Notes: generated by a model from the letters alone, not told the origin. 53,773 nucleotides of DNA from Anaerolineae bacterium (GCA_022826865.1 JAJDUC010000027.1:1-53773); one strand, 5' to 3'. Shown: positions 8,332 to 15,972, counted from the first letter of the stretch. Program-made: numbers and translations.

Positions 8332-9960
8332 ATGCTGAATACCCGTCGCGGCAGAATACTCATCGAGAACTTGACGGCCTATATATTCCTGGCGCCGGCC
8401 GGTTGCTTGATCCTGCTGTTCGGCTTGTTCCCGGTCGCTTTCGCATTCTTTGTCAGTCTGCATCGCTGGCGCCGCTTTCCCGATGAATATGTCGGCTTGG
8501 CCAATTATGAAAAAGCCCTGGGCAATGTGGGTTATATCCTGTTCTTTTGGCTGGGCCTGCTCGGCCTGGCCGCCGCCGCCAAGATTGGAAAACGCCTGTT
8601 CAAACGGCAAGAACAGGGGACCGCCGGCCGTCCGGCCCTGGCGATGCTGGCCGGCCTAATCAGCGGCTATGCGGCGCTGCTTGCGCTCGACTGGTTCTTC
8701 AAGCTCATCCCGGTCATCATGCTGATTCCGCGGCAAGTGCGCGGGCAGCATACCTCGCTTGCGCTATTCATGGAGAAGCTCGGCGAAAGCTTCAGCCAAC
8801 CGGATGTTCTTGCCGCCGGAAACCTGATGCTCATCGGGCTGCTTTTGGCCGCCCTGATCGCGCTGGTCTTGCTCTTGCGATTCAGGCAAGAAATCAGCGG
8901 GCCAATCGTCATAAACTCCGCGGTCACAACTGTCCTGCTCATCGCATCCGTTTTCAGCCTGCGCCTGACAATCTCCGAAATCGAGGCGGCGCTGGCGTCG
9001 GCGCGCGAATCGGGCGAATCCCTGCCTATCTGGTCACAGCTGGTATTCATCAGCGCCGGCATTGCGCTGATGGCGCTAGCCTACGTCATCTTTCAGCGCG
9101 GGATAAAGGCGCATGAAAACCGCCGTTTCGCCCTGCTTGCGCTTGGCGGCCTTGCCTTGGCGGTTGGCGGTTACATTCTGATGGCGGAGGCGCCGGCGGC
9201 GCTGGCCGCGGCCGATGACGACCTGCTGGCGGGCTTCTGGATCACCATAATGTACGCGACCGGCACCGTACCGGTTCAGCTCGCCATAGGTCTGCTGCTG
9301 GCTTACCTGCTCTTCCAGCCCATCCGCTTCCGCGCCTTCTTCCGCATGGTCTATTTCATTCCCTACATCACGCCATTCGTCGCCACTTCCATCGTCTTCC
9401 GCGTCATCTTTGACGCCGGCCAGTACGCGCCGGCCAACCGCATGCTGACGATTGTCGGCATTGAGCCGCAGCGCTGGATCCTGGAGCGCTCAAGCATCGG
9501 CAGCTTGCTCGGCTTGCCCGATTTTCTGGCCGGGCCGGCCCTGGCGCTCATTGTCATCATGATTTACTCCACCTGGACCTACATCGGTTACGATGCCGTG
9601 ATCTTCCTGGCCGGCCTGGGCAATATCCCGGGCGAACTCAACGAAGCCGCTCGCATTGATGGCGCCAGCGGCTGGCGCATCTTCCGCCACATCACGCTGC
9701 CGCTCTTGTCGCCGACGGTCTTTTTTCTCTCGCTTGTGGCGATCATTGGCACTTTCCAGGCCTTCACGCAGATCTGGATTTTGCGTACCGGCGCTGTCGG
9801 CAGCAAGGTCAATACCGCCAGCGTTTATATCTTCGACCAACTACAGAATAGCAATCGCTATGGTTACGCCTCGTCTATGGCCTTTGTACTCTTCGCCCTT
9901 ATATTGCTGATGACGCTATTCCAGAATCGCATCATGGGGAGGCGCGTCTTTTATGGATAG
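8332..9960 (+). CDS. ABC sugar-type transporter permease (MalF-like) with a large inserted membrane region
   Basis: A 542-aa inner-membrane subunit of a carbohydrate-type importer. Transmembrane helix 1 is at about 15-42. The canonical family sequence breaks off after YVGLANYEKAL (residue 63) and resumes at FWITIMYATGTVPVQLAIGLL (302 onward). The intervening ~235 residues contain about six hydrophobic segments (66-86, 104-125, 163-183, 193-213, 236-255, 266-284). The EAA loop that docks the ATPase is intact (GELNEAARIDGASGWRIF, about 433-450). Usual length is near 300 aa. It overlaps the next permease by 8 bp. The substrate is unknown, and no ATPase gene lies in this window, so a shared MsmK/UgpC-type ATPase elsewhere is likely. 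Confidence 0.88.
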   Translation: MLNTRRGRILIENLTAYIFLAPAGCLILLFGLFPVAFAFFVSLHRWRRFPDEYVGLANYEKALGNVGYILFFWLGLLGLAAAAKIGKRLFKRQEQGTAGRPALAMLAGLISGYAALLALDWFFKLIPVIMLIPRQVRGQHTSLALFMEKLGESFSQPDVLAAGNLMLIGLLLAALIALVLLLRFRQEISGPIVINSAVTTVLLIASVFSLRLTISEIEAALASARESGESLPIWSQLVFISAGIALMALAYVIFQRGIKAHENRRFALLALGGLALAVGGYILMAEAPAALAAADDDLLAGFWITIMYATGTVPVQLAIGLLLAYLLFQPIRFRAFFRMVYFIPYITPFVATSIVFRVIFDAGQYAPANRMLTIVGIEPQRWILERSSIGSLLGLPDFLAGPALALIVIMIYSTWTYIGYDAVIFLAGLGNIPGELNEAARIDGASGWRIFRHITLPLLSPTVFFLSLVAIIGTFQAFTQIWILRTGAVGSKVNTASVYIFDQLQNSNRYGYASSMAFVLFALILLMTLFQNRIMGRRVFYG

Positions 9961-10930
9961 GGACGGCGCAGGCATTCCAAAACCTGCTGGCGGCGGGCTG
10001 AACGCGTCGGCCTCGCGCGAGCGGCTGAACCTGAGCAAAATCAGCATTTACGCTGTGCTTTTTGCGGGTGTGCTGATCGCAGTCGGTCCCTTCCTCTGGA
10101 TGGTCAGCGCTTCTTTCATGACGCTTAGCGAAGTCAATCTGACGCGCCTGCTGCCGGAGGAATTGCTTTGGGAGAATTATGCCACCGCCCTGCGCCGCGC
10201 CAATTTCCTCGACATTGAGCTGACAACCGACCCGGGCACGGGCGCGCTGCAATCGGTCGGCATATCCGGCTACATCTGGAACAGCATTCGCATCACGCTG
10301 ATATCGGTCTGCGGATCTTTGCTGGTCTGCATCCCAGCCGCCTATGCCTTCGCTCGCATGAAATTCATCGGCCGCAATTTCCTGTTTGCGGTTTTCCTGT
10401 CCACAATGATGATCCCCGGCATTGTCATGTTGATCCCGCATTTGCTGACGGTGATCTGGCTCGGGCGCTTGAGCGAGAGCCTGTTTGGGCCGGCCGGCGC
10501 CTGGTTCAACAACTGGCCCGCTTTGACCATTCCCTTCTTCGCTTCCGTTTTCAACATCTTCCTCTTGCGTCAGTTTTTCTTTCAGATTCCCGAAGATTTG
10601 TGGGATGCCGCCCGCATTGACGGCGCCGGTCACCCGCGCTTTCTTATCGCTGTTGTGCTGCCGCTTTCCAAAGCGCCGATCATGACCATCATCACACTCG
10701 GTTTCATCGGCTCCTGGAATGCGCTGATGTGGCCGCTGCTGGTTACCATCAACGATGACTGGCGCCCGATAGCGGTCGGTCTTTCCAACTTCGTGACTTC
10801 GGATACGCCGGGCGATCTGAACTTGCAGATGGCGGCTTCGGTGATCACCGTCATTCCCATACTTTGCCTGTACTTTGTCGCGCAGAAGCAATTCACGGAA
10901 GGCATCGCCCAGACCGGGATTCGAGGTTAA
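9953..10930 (+). CDS. ABC sugar-type transporter permease (MalG-like)
   Basis: A 325-aa partner permease. A ~27-residue cytosolic N-terminus precedes transmembrane helix 1 (ISIYAVLFAGVLIAVGPFLW). The EAA motif is EDLWDAARIDGAGHPRFL, and the C-terminus QKQFTEGIAQTGIRG is typical of MalG/UgpE proteins. The external loop after helix 1 is extended, which explains the extra ~40 residues. The ATG at 9953 lies within the end of the first permease gene and is preceded by GGGGAGG at 9936-9942, so translation is coupled. It works as a heterodimer with the preceding permease. Confidence 0.92.
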   Translation: MDRDGAGIPKPAGGGLNASASRERLNLSKISIYAVLFAGVLIAVGPFLWMVSASFMTLSEVNLTRLLPEELLWENYATALRRANFLDIELTTDPGTGALQSVGISGYIWNSIRITLISVCGSLLVCIPAAYAFARMKFIGRNFLFAVFLSTMMIPGIVMLIPHLLTVIWLGRLSESLFGPAGAWFNNWPALTIPFFASVFNIFLLRQFFFQIPEDLWDAARIDGAGHPRFLIAVVLPLSKAPIMTIITLGFIGSWNALMWPLLVTINDDWRPIAVGLSNFVTSDTPGDLNLQMAASVITVIPILCLYFVAQKQFTEGIAQTGIRG

Positions 10931-10942
10931 ACTACAATCCCC

Positions 10943-10963
10943 CATCGCGTGAATCGCGCGATG
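10943..10963 (+). other. Intercistronic hairpin before the binding-protein gene
   Basis: CATCGCG and CGCGATG arms with a small loop and bulge lie 12 nt after the permease stop. No T-tract follows, so it is not a terminator. Such a structure could stabilise or separate the messages so that the binding protein is made in excess; that role is inferred. Confidence 0.4.
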
Positions 10964-11050
10964 AGCTTAGAATTGGCGGGCGGGAAAAAGCGGAACATGA
11001 CGTTCAACATTTTTGAGACCGATCATTAGCGAGAAAGAGAGATAAGCAGC

Positions 11051-12391
11051 ATGAAAACCTTCACTTGCATCATTACGATTTTGTTTGCATTGAGCCTTGG
11101 CGCGGCCGGGGCGCAAGGCGACAGAGACTACGAAAGCATTGACCCCAGCGGGCAGACAGTCGTCTACTGGCATCAATACACCGAAGACAGCTCACAGGGC
11201 GATACCATGGCGCGTCTCGTCGAAGATTTCAACAGCTCGAATGAATACGGAATCACGGTTGAAGCCATCCACCAGGGCAGTTACGGTCCGATTGAAGATT
11301 TGATGAACACCGCCATTCTGTCTGGCGAGCTGCCAAACATGGTCGCTGGTTACGCCAACGCGGTCGCCGGTTGGGCGAACGAAGGCGTGGTAGTTGATAT
11401 CAACCTGCTGCTGAACAGTCCGGAATGGGGCATCCCGGCGGACGAGCAAGCGATGTTGAACTTCAACCTGCTCAATGTCAATCAGTTGGATTTCCCGCCC
11501 TTCCATGGCATGCGCGTCGCCTGGGCGAATCAAAACTCGCTCAACGTCTTTTACACCAACCTCGACATCGTTGAAGCCCTGGGCTTCGAGCGCCGTGTGC
11601 CAGAGACCTTGGCCGAATTTGAAGAGATTTCCTGCGCGGCAGGCGCCAGCGAGATGTATCAGGGTTATCCGCTCGACACCGGCACCTCGCATTTTGAGAG
11701 TTTCGTCGCCGCCCACGGCGGCGCCATCTTTGATGGTGAAGCCGGCCAATACATCTTCGAATCCGACGAGGTAGTCGCCGCGATGGAACTCTTCACGCGG
11801 ATGCTTGCGAGCGACTGCGCCTACCTTTTTGCCGAGCGATATCAGAACACCGGCGATTTTGCGATCGGGCTCACGCCTTTCGCCGCCGGCAGTTCGGCCG
11901 GGATCCCATTCATCACCTGGGACGCGGCAACGGCCGAGATGACCGACGAGTGGGTGGTCTCCGCATTCCCCGGCGCTGAAGGCGTCGGGCGTACCTTGCA
12001 GCTATTTGTGCCCAGCCAGGCCATCCTCACTTCGACAGCCGAGGCGGAAGTCGCCACCTGGCTCTTTGTCAAGCACCTGGCGAGCCCGGCGGCGCAATTG
12101 GCCTGGTCAGGCGCGACCGGCTATTTCAGCATCCGCAATGACATTGAAGTGACCGAGGCCGATTTCACCGAACCGCGCATGCCCTACGCGCGCTTCGTCG
12201 AGGTCCAGGGCATCCTCGCCGATGAAGACCTGAGTGTCTATTCTTCGCCCGGATTGCCGAGCTACAGCGCCGTACGCGGCATCGTCCCCAACACTATCGC
12301 CGAAGTCGTGCATGGCGATACGCCAGCCGCCGACGCCCTTGCCGAATTAAATGAGGAAGCGGCGGATCTGCACGATGAGCTTGACGGTTAA
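11051..12391 (+). CDS. ABC transporter extracellular solute-binding protein (family 1, sugar type)
   Basis: A 446-aa secreted binding protein. A signal peptide covers about residues 1-21 (hydrophobic ITILFALSLGAAGA) with an AxA-type cleavage site before QG. There is no lipobox cysteine, so it is not an obvious lipoprotein. The mature protein has the MalE/UgpB-like order: YWHQYT near the N-terminus, an ...TARLVEDFN-type helix, and a hinge region around FYTNLDIVEALGFE, with a C-terminal lobe ending near 446. It follows both permeases after a 120-bp gap and ends at a terminator, closing the operon. The sugar or polyol bound cannot be read from the sequence. Confidence 0.9.
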   Translation: MKTFTCIITILFALSLGAAGAQGDRDYESIDPSGQTVVYWHQYTEDSSQGDTMARLVEDFNSSNEYGITVEAIHQGSYGPIEDLMNTAILSGELPNMVAGYANAVAGWANEGVVVDINLLLNSPEWGIPADEQAMLNFNLLNVNQLDFPPFHGMRVAWANQNSLNVFYTNLDIVEALGFERRVPETLAEFEEISCAAGASEMYQGYPLDTGTSHFESFVAAHGGAIFDGEAGQYIFESDEVVAAMELFTRMLASDCAYLFAERYQNTGDFAIGLTPFAAGSSAGIPFITWDAATAEMTDEWVVSAFPGAEGVGRTLQLFVPSQAILTSTAEAEVATWLFVKHLASPAAQLAWSGATGYFSIRNDIEVTEADFTEPRMPYARFVEVQGILADEDLSVYSSPGLPSYSAVRGIVPNTIAEVVHGDTPAADALAELNEEAADLHDELDG

Positions 12392-12406
12392 TTTCCACTG
12401 ACGCGC

Positions 12407-12462
12407 GCATTTGCGGGGGTTCCCTGTCCTGTCGGGATCCCCGCAAATGCATTAAACTTTTT
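12407..12462 (+). terminator. Intrinsic terminator of the ABC importer operon
   Basis: Stem GCATTTGCGGGG (12407 onward) pairs with CCCCGCAAATGC ending at 12450; an inner GTTCCC/GGGAT extension lengthens it. It is followed by ATTAAACTTTTT (T-tract to 12462). It sits 16 nt after the binding-protein stop. Confidence 0.85.
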
Positions 12463-12497
12463 GCCGGGCTTAAGCTCTGGCCTGCGCCCGGCCCTGC

Positions 12498-12522
12498 GGC
12501 GCGAGATCCAATCTCTCGCGCC
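12498..12522. other. Perfect 9-bp inverted repeat in the rho upstream region
   Basis: GGCGCGAGA (12498-12506) and TCTCGCGCC (12514-12522) form a perfect stem with a 7-nt loop. No T-tract follows on either strand. The rest of the spacer 12463-12640 holds nothing else recognisable. Confidence 0.5.
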
Positions 12523-12618
12523 TCCTCCTGCCCATAGGCGATGACAGAATCGACCGCGGCGGCTTGCGAATCCGGCTGGATGACGTTAGCCAAGGTTCGC
12601 CAATTTCCTCGGGAGCGT

Positions 12619-12677
12619 AATAAATACATATAATTGGCGCAACATGAGTTGACGCAGGTTAAGAAGCATGTTATAGT
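12619..12677 (+). promoter_or_regulatory. rho promoter with UP-like AT tract and extended -10
   Basis: TTGACG at 12649-12654, a 17-bp spacer, then TATAGT at 12672-12677 preceded by TGT (extended -10). An AT-rich stretch (12619-12635) resembles an UP element. The predicted start near 12684 leaves a ~200-nt leader before rho. The leader contains a CGGAG/CTCCG hairpin near 12782-12800. A long leader fits Rho autoregulation seen in other bacteria, but that is inference. Confidence 0.75.
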
Positions 12678-12881
12678 CAAGTTCGAGATCGCAATTTCCA
12701 CTATCTTAACTGAATCGATCTGTCGCCCCAGATGTCAAAACCTTGTTTGGCGTCTTTACAGACACGTCACACAAGAATCGAGCGGAGTGTTTCCCTCCGA
12801 TTAGCCAACCGGAAACAACCTCGAATAAGCGGCGCTTTGGCTTTACTCCACCGCGCCGGCTATCAGCCCAGGAAGAATTGA

Positions 12882-14150
12882 ATGAATATCGCGAACCTTG
12901 AAGGAAAAACGCTACCCGAGTTGCGCACGATGGCGCGCAGTCATAATGTGCCGCGCTTCAGCCGCCTCAAGAAGCAAGACCTGATTATCGGTCTGCTGCG
13001 CCAAGAGGCTGAACGGCGCGGGCATGAATTGCGGGGCGGCGTCCTGGAAGTTGTCGACGACGGCATTGGTTTCTTGCGGGCGGAAGGTTACCTGCCCGGC
13101 AAGAACGATATCTACGTCAGCCAGACGCAAATCAAGAAGTTCAATCTGCGCACGGGCGACATGGTCATCGGCCAGGTGCGCCCGCCAAAAGACACCGAAC
13201 GCTACTATGGTTTGCTGCGCGTGGATGCCGTAAACGGGCTGAATCCGCATGAAATCAAGAACCGCGCCAACTTCGAGCGCCTCACTCCGATTTTCCCCGA
13301 GGTTCGCTTCAATTTGGAGACGCTGCCGCGGGTCATGTCCACGCGCATGCTCAATTTGATTGCGCCTGTCGGTTTCGGTCAGCGCGGCTTGATCGTGTCC
13401 CCGCCCAAGGCGGGAAAGACCACCGTGCTGAAGGACGTCGCCAACGCCATCAGCACGAACTATCCCGAAGTCCACTTGATGATGGCGCTAATCGGCGAAC
13501 GTCCGGAAGAAGTGACCGACATGGATCGCTCGGTTGACGCCGAAGTTATCGCCTCGACATTTGACGATCCCGTGCATCATCACGTGCGCGTGGCGGAAAT
13601 GGCCCTCGAACGAGCCAAGCGCCTGGTCGAGGTCAGGCGTCACGTCGTTATGATGCTCGACAGCGTCACGCGGCTGGCGCGCGCCTATAACCTGGTTGTG
13701 CCCACCAGCGGACGCACCTTGTCCGGCGGCTTGGATCCCTCGGCAATCCACCCGCCCAAGCGCCTCTTCGGCGCCGCGCGGAATGTCGAAGAAGGCGGCA
13801 GCTTGACCATCGTCGCCACCTGCCTGGTCAATACCGGCAGCAAGATGGACGATGTCATCTACGAAGAATTCAAAGGCACCGGCAACATGGAATTGCACCT
13901 CAGCCGAAAGCTGCAGGAACGGCGCGTCTTCCCGGCCTTCGATATCGACCAGTCCTCGACACGGCGCGAAGAATTGCTGCTCGGTCCGGATGTATTGCAG
14001 CGCGTCTATACCATGCGGCGCATGTGGTCGCATCTGTCGGAGCAGCCGGAAGGCATCGTCGGCGCGACCGAACAACTGCTGCATAACTTCCGTCTCTACG
14101 ATACAAACGAGAGCTTCCTCAACAGCTTGCATGGCGGCAACGGGCGCTAA
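12882..14150 (+). CDS. rho: Transcription termination factor Rho
   Basis: A 422-aa RNA-dependent ATPase/helicase. The N-terminal Rho_N domain is [18 protein letters not shown]. An OB-fold RNA-binding domain spans about 50-120 ([33 protein letters not shown]). The ATPase core has Walker [10 protein letters not shown] (about 173-181), Walker [17 protein letters not shown], the Q-loop region and the arginine finger region near [10 protein letters not shown]. The length is typical and there is no insertion in the N-terminal part, unlike actinobacterial Rho. Shine-Dalgarno AGGAAG lies 8 nt before the ATG. It is monocistronic as far as can be seen. Confidence 0.97.
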   Translation: MNIANLEGKTLPELRTMARSHNVPRFSRLKKQDLIIGLLRQEAERRGHELRGGVLEVVDDGIGFLRAEGYLPGKNDIYVSQTQIKKFNLRTGDMVIGQVRPPKDTERYYGLLRVDAVNGLNPHEIKNRANFERLTPIFPEVRFNLETLPRVMSTRMLNLIAPVGFGQRGLIVSPPKAGKTTVLKDVANAISTNYPEVHLMMALIGERPEEVTDMDRSVDAEVIASTFDDPVHHHVRVAEMALERAKRLVEVRRHVVMMLDSVTRLARAYNLVVPTSGRTLSGGLDPSAIHPPKRLFGAARNVEEGGSLTIVATCLVNTGSKMDDVIYEEFKGTGNMELHLSRKLQERRVFPAFDIDQSSTRREELLLGPDVLQRVYTMRRMWSHLSEQPEGIVGATEQLLHNFRLYDTNESFLNSLHGGNGR

Positions 14151-14246
14151 GTCGCCCTTATTCGCCGACAATTGTACGGCTGCCCGACCATTGACATACC
14201 TCAGGCAATTTCAACGCTTGCGCTGCATGCTGCCGGAGGCGGTCGC

Positions 14247-15014
14247 ATGAAAGTCGCAGACGTCATTGCGCTGATCACGGGAGGCGCTTCCGGCTTGGGC
14301 GCCGGGACCGCCTCGCGCTTCGTTCAGAATGGGGCCCGCGTCGTCCTACTTGACCGCGACCAGGAATTGGGCGAGAGCTTGGCCGCTGAGTTGGGCGCTG
14401 GCGCGCGCTTCTTTCAGGCCGATGTATGCAGCACCGAAGAGGTCCAGGCCGCCCTGGATTTCACCCATTCGGAATTCGGCAGGCCGAAGGCCTTGGTCAA
14501 TTGCGCCGGCGTCGGTATTGCCATGCGCACCACGGGCAGCCGCGGTCCGCATCCGCTCGAGCTATTCGAATCGGTCGTCCCAATCAATCTGGTTGGCGCT
14601 TTCAATTGCATCCGCCTCGCTTCCGCGGCGATGATGGACAATCATCCCGACGCAAGCGGCGAGCGCGGCGTCATCATCAACACAGCGTCGGTCGCCGCTT
14701 TTGAGGGGCAGATCGGCCAAGCCGCCTACTCGGCCTCCAAAGGCGGCATCGTCGGCATGACCCTGCCCATCGCCCGCGATCTGGCGCGCTATGGCATCCG
14801 CGTCTGCGCGATTGCGCCCGGCATCTTTGATACGCCCATGCTCGGCAGCTTGCCGGAAGATGTTCGCGCTTCCCTGGGCGCGCAGGCGCCTTATCCGCAG
14901 CGCCTGGGTACGCCAGCCGAATACGCGCAACTGGCGCAGCAGATCCTTGAAAACGAGATGTTAAACGGCGAGACAATTCGTCTGGACGGCGCGCTGCGAA
15001 TGGGGCCGACCTAA
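14247..15014 (+). CDS. Short-chain dehydrogenase, HSD10 / 3-hydroxyacyl-CoA dehydrogenase type-2-like
   Basis: A 255-aa SDR. Cofactor motif [12 protein letters not shown] lies near the N-terminus, CAGVGIAM is the NNAG-type position, the catalytic Ser lies in [11 protein letters not shown] and the catalytic pair is YSASK. The segments [15 protein letters not shown] and [10 protein letters not shown] match the 17beta-HSD10/2-methyl-3-hydroxybutyryl-CoA dehydrogenase group, suggesting NAD-dependent oxidation of short or branched 3-hydroxyacyl-CoA. The frame is open from 14172, but ATG 14247 is chosen for the family N-terminus and the GGAGG upstream. It stands alone between rho and a repeat island. 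Confidence 0.88.
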   Translation: MKVADVIALITGGASGLGAGTASRFVQNGARVVLLDRDQELGESLAAELGAGARFFQADVCSTEEVQAALDFTHSEFGRPKALVNCAGVGIAMRTTGSRGPHPLELFESVVPINLVGAFNCIRLASAAMMDNHPDASGERGVIINTASVAAFEGQIGQAAYSASKGGIVGMTLPIARDLARYGIRVCAIAPGIFDTPMLGSLPEDVRASLGAQAPYPQRLGTPAEYAQLAQQILENEMLNGETIRLDGALRMGPT

Positions 15015-15201
15015 GCCAAAGTAGAAACGTCGCGTCAGCATGACGTGATTCCGGACATGTCTGGCCGAGCCCGGCCGGATTTGAAGCAATTTCCGGGTAC
15101 TGTATCAAAGTTGGTTGAGATTCTTCAAATACCGACGATTTGGTAGGGGCGACTTACGGGCTGTGTCGGCGGTCAGTGTCTACGCGACCCACGCGCCCCG
15201 A
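15015..15201. repeat. Spacer with short dispersed segment shared with the 25.4-kb island
   Basis: Positions 15169-15200 (GTCGGCGGTCAGTGTCTACG and following) recur at 25455-25490 with a few changes. No gene is visible. The segment abuts repeat family A. Confidence 0.6.
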
Positions 15202-15297
15202 TGAGTCGCCCAATTTCGATCCTGTTCGTACCCATCGGGCGATCCACCGGATCGCCCCTACCAGACTATTTCAACCGAAATGGATACACTAGCAATT
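15202..15297. repeat. Dispersed hairpin repeat, family A, copy 2
   Basis: Matches 1-97. Hairpin arms GGGCGATCC (15237-15245) and GGATCGCCC (15249-15257). Its last 29 bp (15269-15297, starting TTTCAACCGAAA) recur with one mismatch at 15525-15553, on the other side of MITE copy 2. Confidence 0.85.
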
Positions 15298-15303
15298 AAT
15301 TTC

Positions 15304-15500
15304 CACAGGGCAATTGCATCAAAATCATAATGAGCCGTTCGCCACGAAAATTGTGAAAATGTAGGGGCGTCTCGTGAGACTCCCGTTGAAAATGGCCTGC
15401 AAATTGCGGGCGTTTCAGCGAAACGCCCCTACGGATTACATAATTTGAGGGGAAAATGTCATTTATCGGCGCAATTTAAATTTGATGCGATTGCCCTGTG
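15304..15500. mobile_element. MITE-like element, copy 2 (best preserved)
   Basis: Terminal inverted repeats CACAGGGCAATTGCATCAAA (15304-15323) and its complement at 15481-15500 match at 19 of 20 positions. The 197-bp element has no coding capacity. The core carries two adjacent hairpins (GGGCGTCTC type and GGGCGTTTC type) enclosed by GTAGGGGCG/CGCCCCTAC. Flanks are 29-bp direct repeats that are part of family A, not a clean target-site duplication. No matching transposase is in the window. Confidence 0.8.
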
Positions 15501-15524
15501 TACTCGGTGGCAAAGTTTTTTCTG

Positions 15525-15553
15525 TTTCAACCGAAAGGGATACACTAGCAATT
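15525..15553. repeat. 29-bp direct repeat of the family A tail
   Basis: Identical to 15269-15297 except for one base. It lies 25 bp after MITE copy 2 and 13 bp before the -35 of the sulfur-operon promoter. Confidence 0.8.
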
Positions 15554-15565
15554 TCCAGCAATCGG

Positions 15566-15594
15566 TTGACAAGTCGGCGATGCTGCGTTATCCT
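15566..15594 (+). promoter_or_regulatory. Candidate promoter of the sulfur assimilation operon leader
   Basis: Perfect -35 TTGACA at 15566-15571, 17-bp spacer, -10 TATCCT at 15589-15594. The predicted start near 15601 precedes the first Cys-rich small ORF by about 26 nt and cysH by about 370 nt. Confidence 0.65.
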
Positions 15595-15626
15595 CGCCAT
15601 CAGTTGAAGTTTTGAATGGAATTCTC

Positions 15627-15704
15627 TTGAAGTTCTGCGCCTGTTACATCCCTTGTTGTTGTCACTCGGTTTCGACCAGGAGTCGCGCGGCGCTGCCTTG
15701 TTAA
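15627..15704 (+). CDS. Cysteine-rich leader peptide 1 (attenuator ORF)
   Basis: A 25-codon ORF reading MKFCACYIPCCCHSV at its N-terminus (TTG start) and ending LPC before TAA at 15702-15704. Six of 25 residues are Cys, three of them consecutive (codons 10-12, TGT TGT TGT). A weak GGA lies 6-8 nt upstream; an in-frame TTG at 15612 is an alternative start. It lies just downstream of the predicted promoter and 30 nt upstream of a terminator-like hairpin (15735-15763). An additional hairpin at 15697-15726 (CTTGTT/AACAAG with inner CGCA/TGCG) overlaps its stop codon. A cysteine-sensing leader role is inferred from composition and position. Confidence 0.6.
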   Translation: MKFCACYIPCCCHSVSTRSRAALPC

Positions 15705-15734
15705 TACGCAATTGATGCGAAACAAGCAAATACC

Positions 15735-15763
15735 AAAAGCCCCGTGACGACATGGGGCTTTTT
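15735..15763 (+). terminator. Terminator-like hairpin after leader 1
   Basis: Nine-bp stem AAAAGCCCC (15735-15743) and GGGGCTTTT (15754-15762) with a 10-nt loop, followed by T and a CTTT stretch. As an inverted repeat with A and T tracts it could act in both directions. A possible competing pairing is TGTTGTCAC (15657-15665, overlapping the Cys codons) with GTGACGACA (15744-15752). Confidence 0.7.
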
Positions 15764-15788
15764 CTTTGGACGCAGTTTGGGTGAAAAC

Positions 15789-15890
15789 ATGAACATGAAA
15801 TCCGGTCTCCCCATTTTCTTCTGCTGTTGCTGTTGTTGCGCGCCGCCTGAGGCGGATTATCCGAGGCTGGCTGGCCGATGTTGCCAGTAG
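15789..15890 (+). CDS. Polycysteine leader peptide 2 (attenuator ORF)
   Basis: A 33-codon ORF, ATG at 15789, TAG at 15888-15890. It reads MNMKSGLPIFF, then six consecutive Cys codons (15822-15839, TGC TGT TGC TGT TGT TGC), then APPEADYPRLAGRCCQ. Eight of 33 residues are Cys. A modest GGGTG lies about 7 nt upstream; a second in-frame ATG is at 15795. It ends 20 nt before an intrinsic terminator, itself 37 nt before cysH. Polycysteine leader ORFs acting as cysteine-responsive attenuators are known in mycobacteria. Here the same logic is inferred for the sulfur operon that follows. Confidence 0.75.
   Translation: MNMKSGLPIFFCCCCCCAPPEADYPRLAGRCCQ
15845..15867 (+). promoter_or_regulatory. Antiterminator arm and protector hairpin within leader 2
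   Basis: TTATCCGAGGC (15857-15867) is complementary over 11 positions (one G-U) to GCTTCGGATAA (15912-15922), which is the 5' arm and loop of the downstream terminator. The same arm can instead fold back locally: GCCT (15845-15848) with AGGC (15864-15867) and CGGA (15853-15856) with TCCG (15860-15863). A ribosome paused on the last Cys codons would cover the 5' side of the local hairpin and free the antiterminator arm. Confidence 0.6.
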
Positions 15891-15910
15891 CGTGTTCAAG
15901 AATTACAGGA

Positions 15911-15940
15911 CGCTTCGGATAACCCGAAGCGTTTTTGTTT
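15911..15940 (+). terminator. Attenuator terminator upstream of cysH
   Basis: CGCTTCGG (15911-15918) and CCGAAGCG (15924-15931) form a perfect 8-bp stem with loop ATAAC, followed directly by TTTTTGTTTT. It lies 33 nt before the cysH start and after leader 2, so it can only serve to stop transcription before the operon. Confidence 0.85.
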
Positions 15941-15972
15941 TACGGCCTCAACCGCGCAATTCTGGAGTTAAC

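Noticed and set aside
10943..10963. Hairpin after the second permease as a terminator
   Set aside because: No T-tract follows, and the binding-protein gene of the same system continues downstream.
12294..12701. 135-codon minus-strand frame across the importer terminator
   Set aside because: Spans a terminator and the rho promoter, has no Shine-Dalgarno support and no similarity pattern.
15601..15972. SAM or other riboswitch upstream of the sulfur operon
   Set aside because: None of the conserved SAM riboswitch core sequences was recognised, and the two Cys-rich ORFs with terminators explain the leader better.
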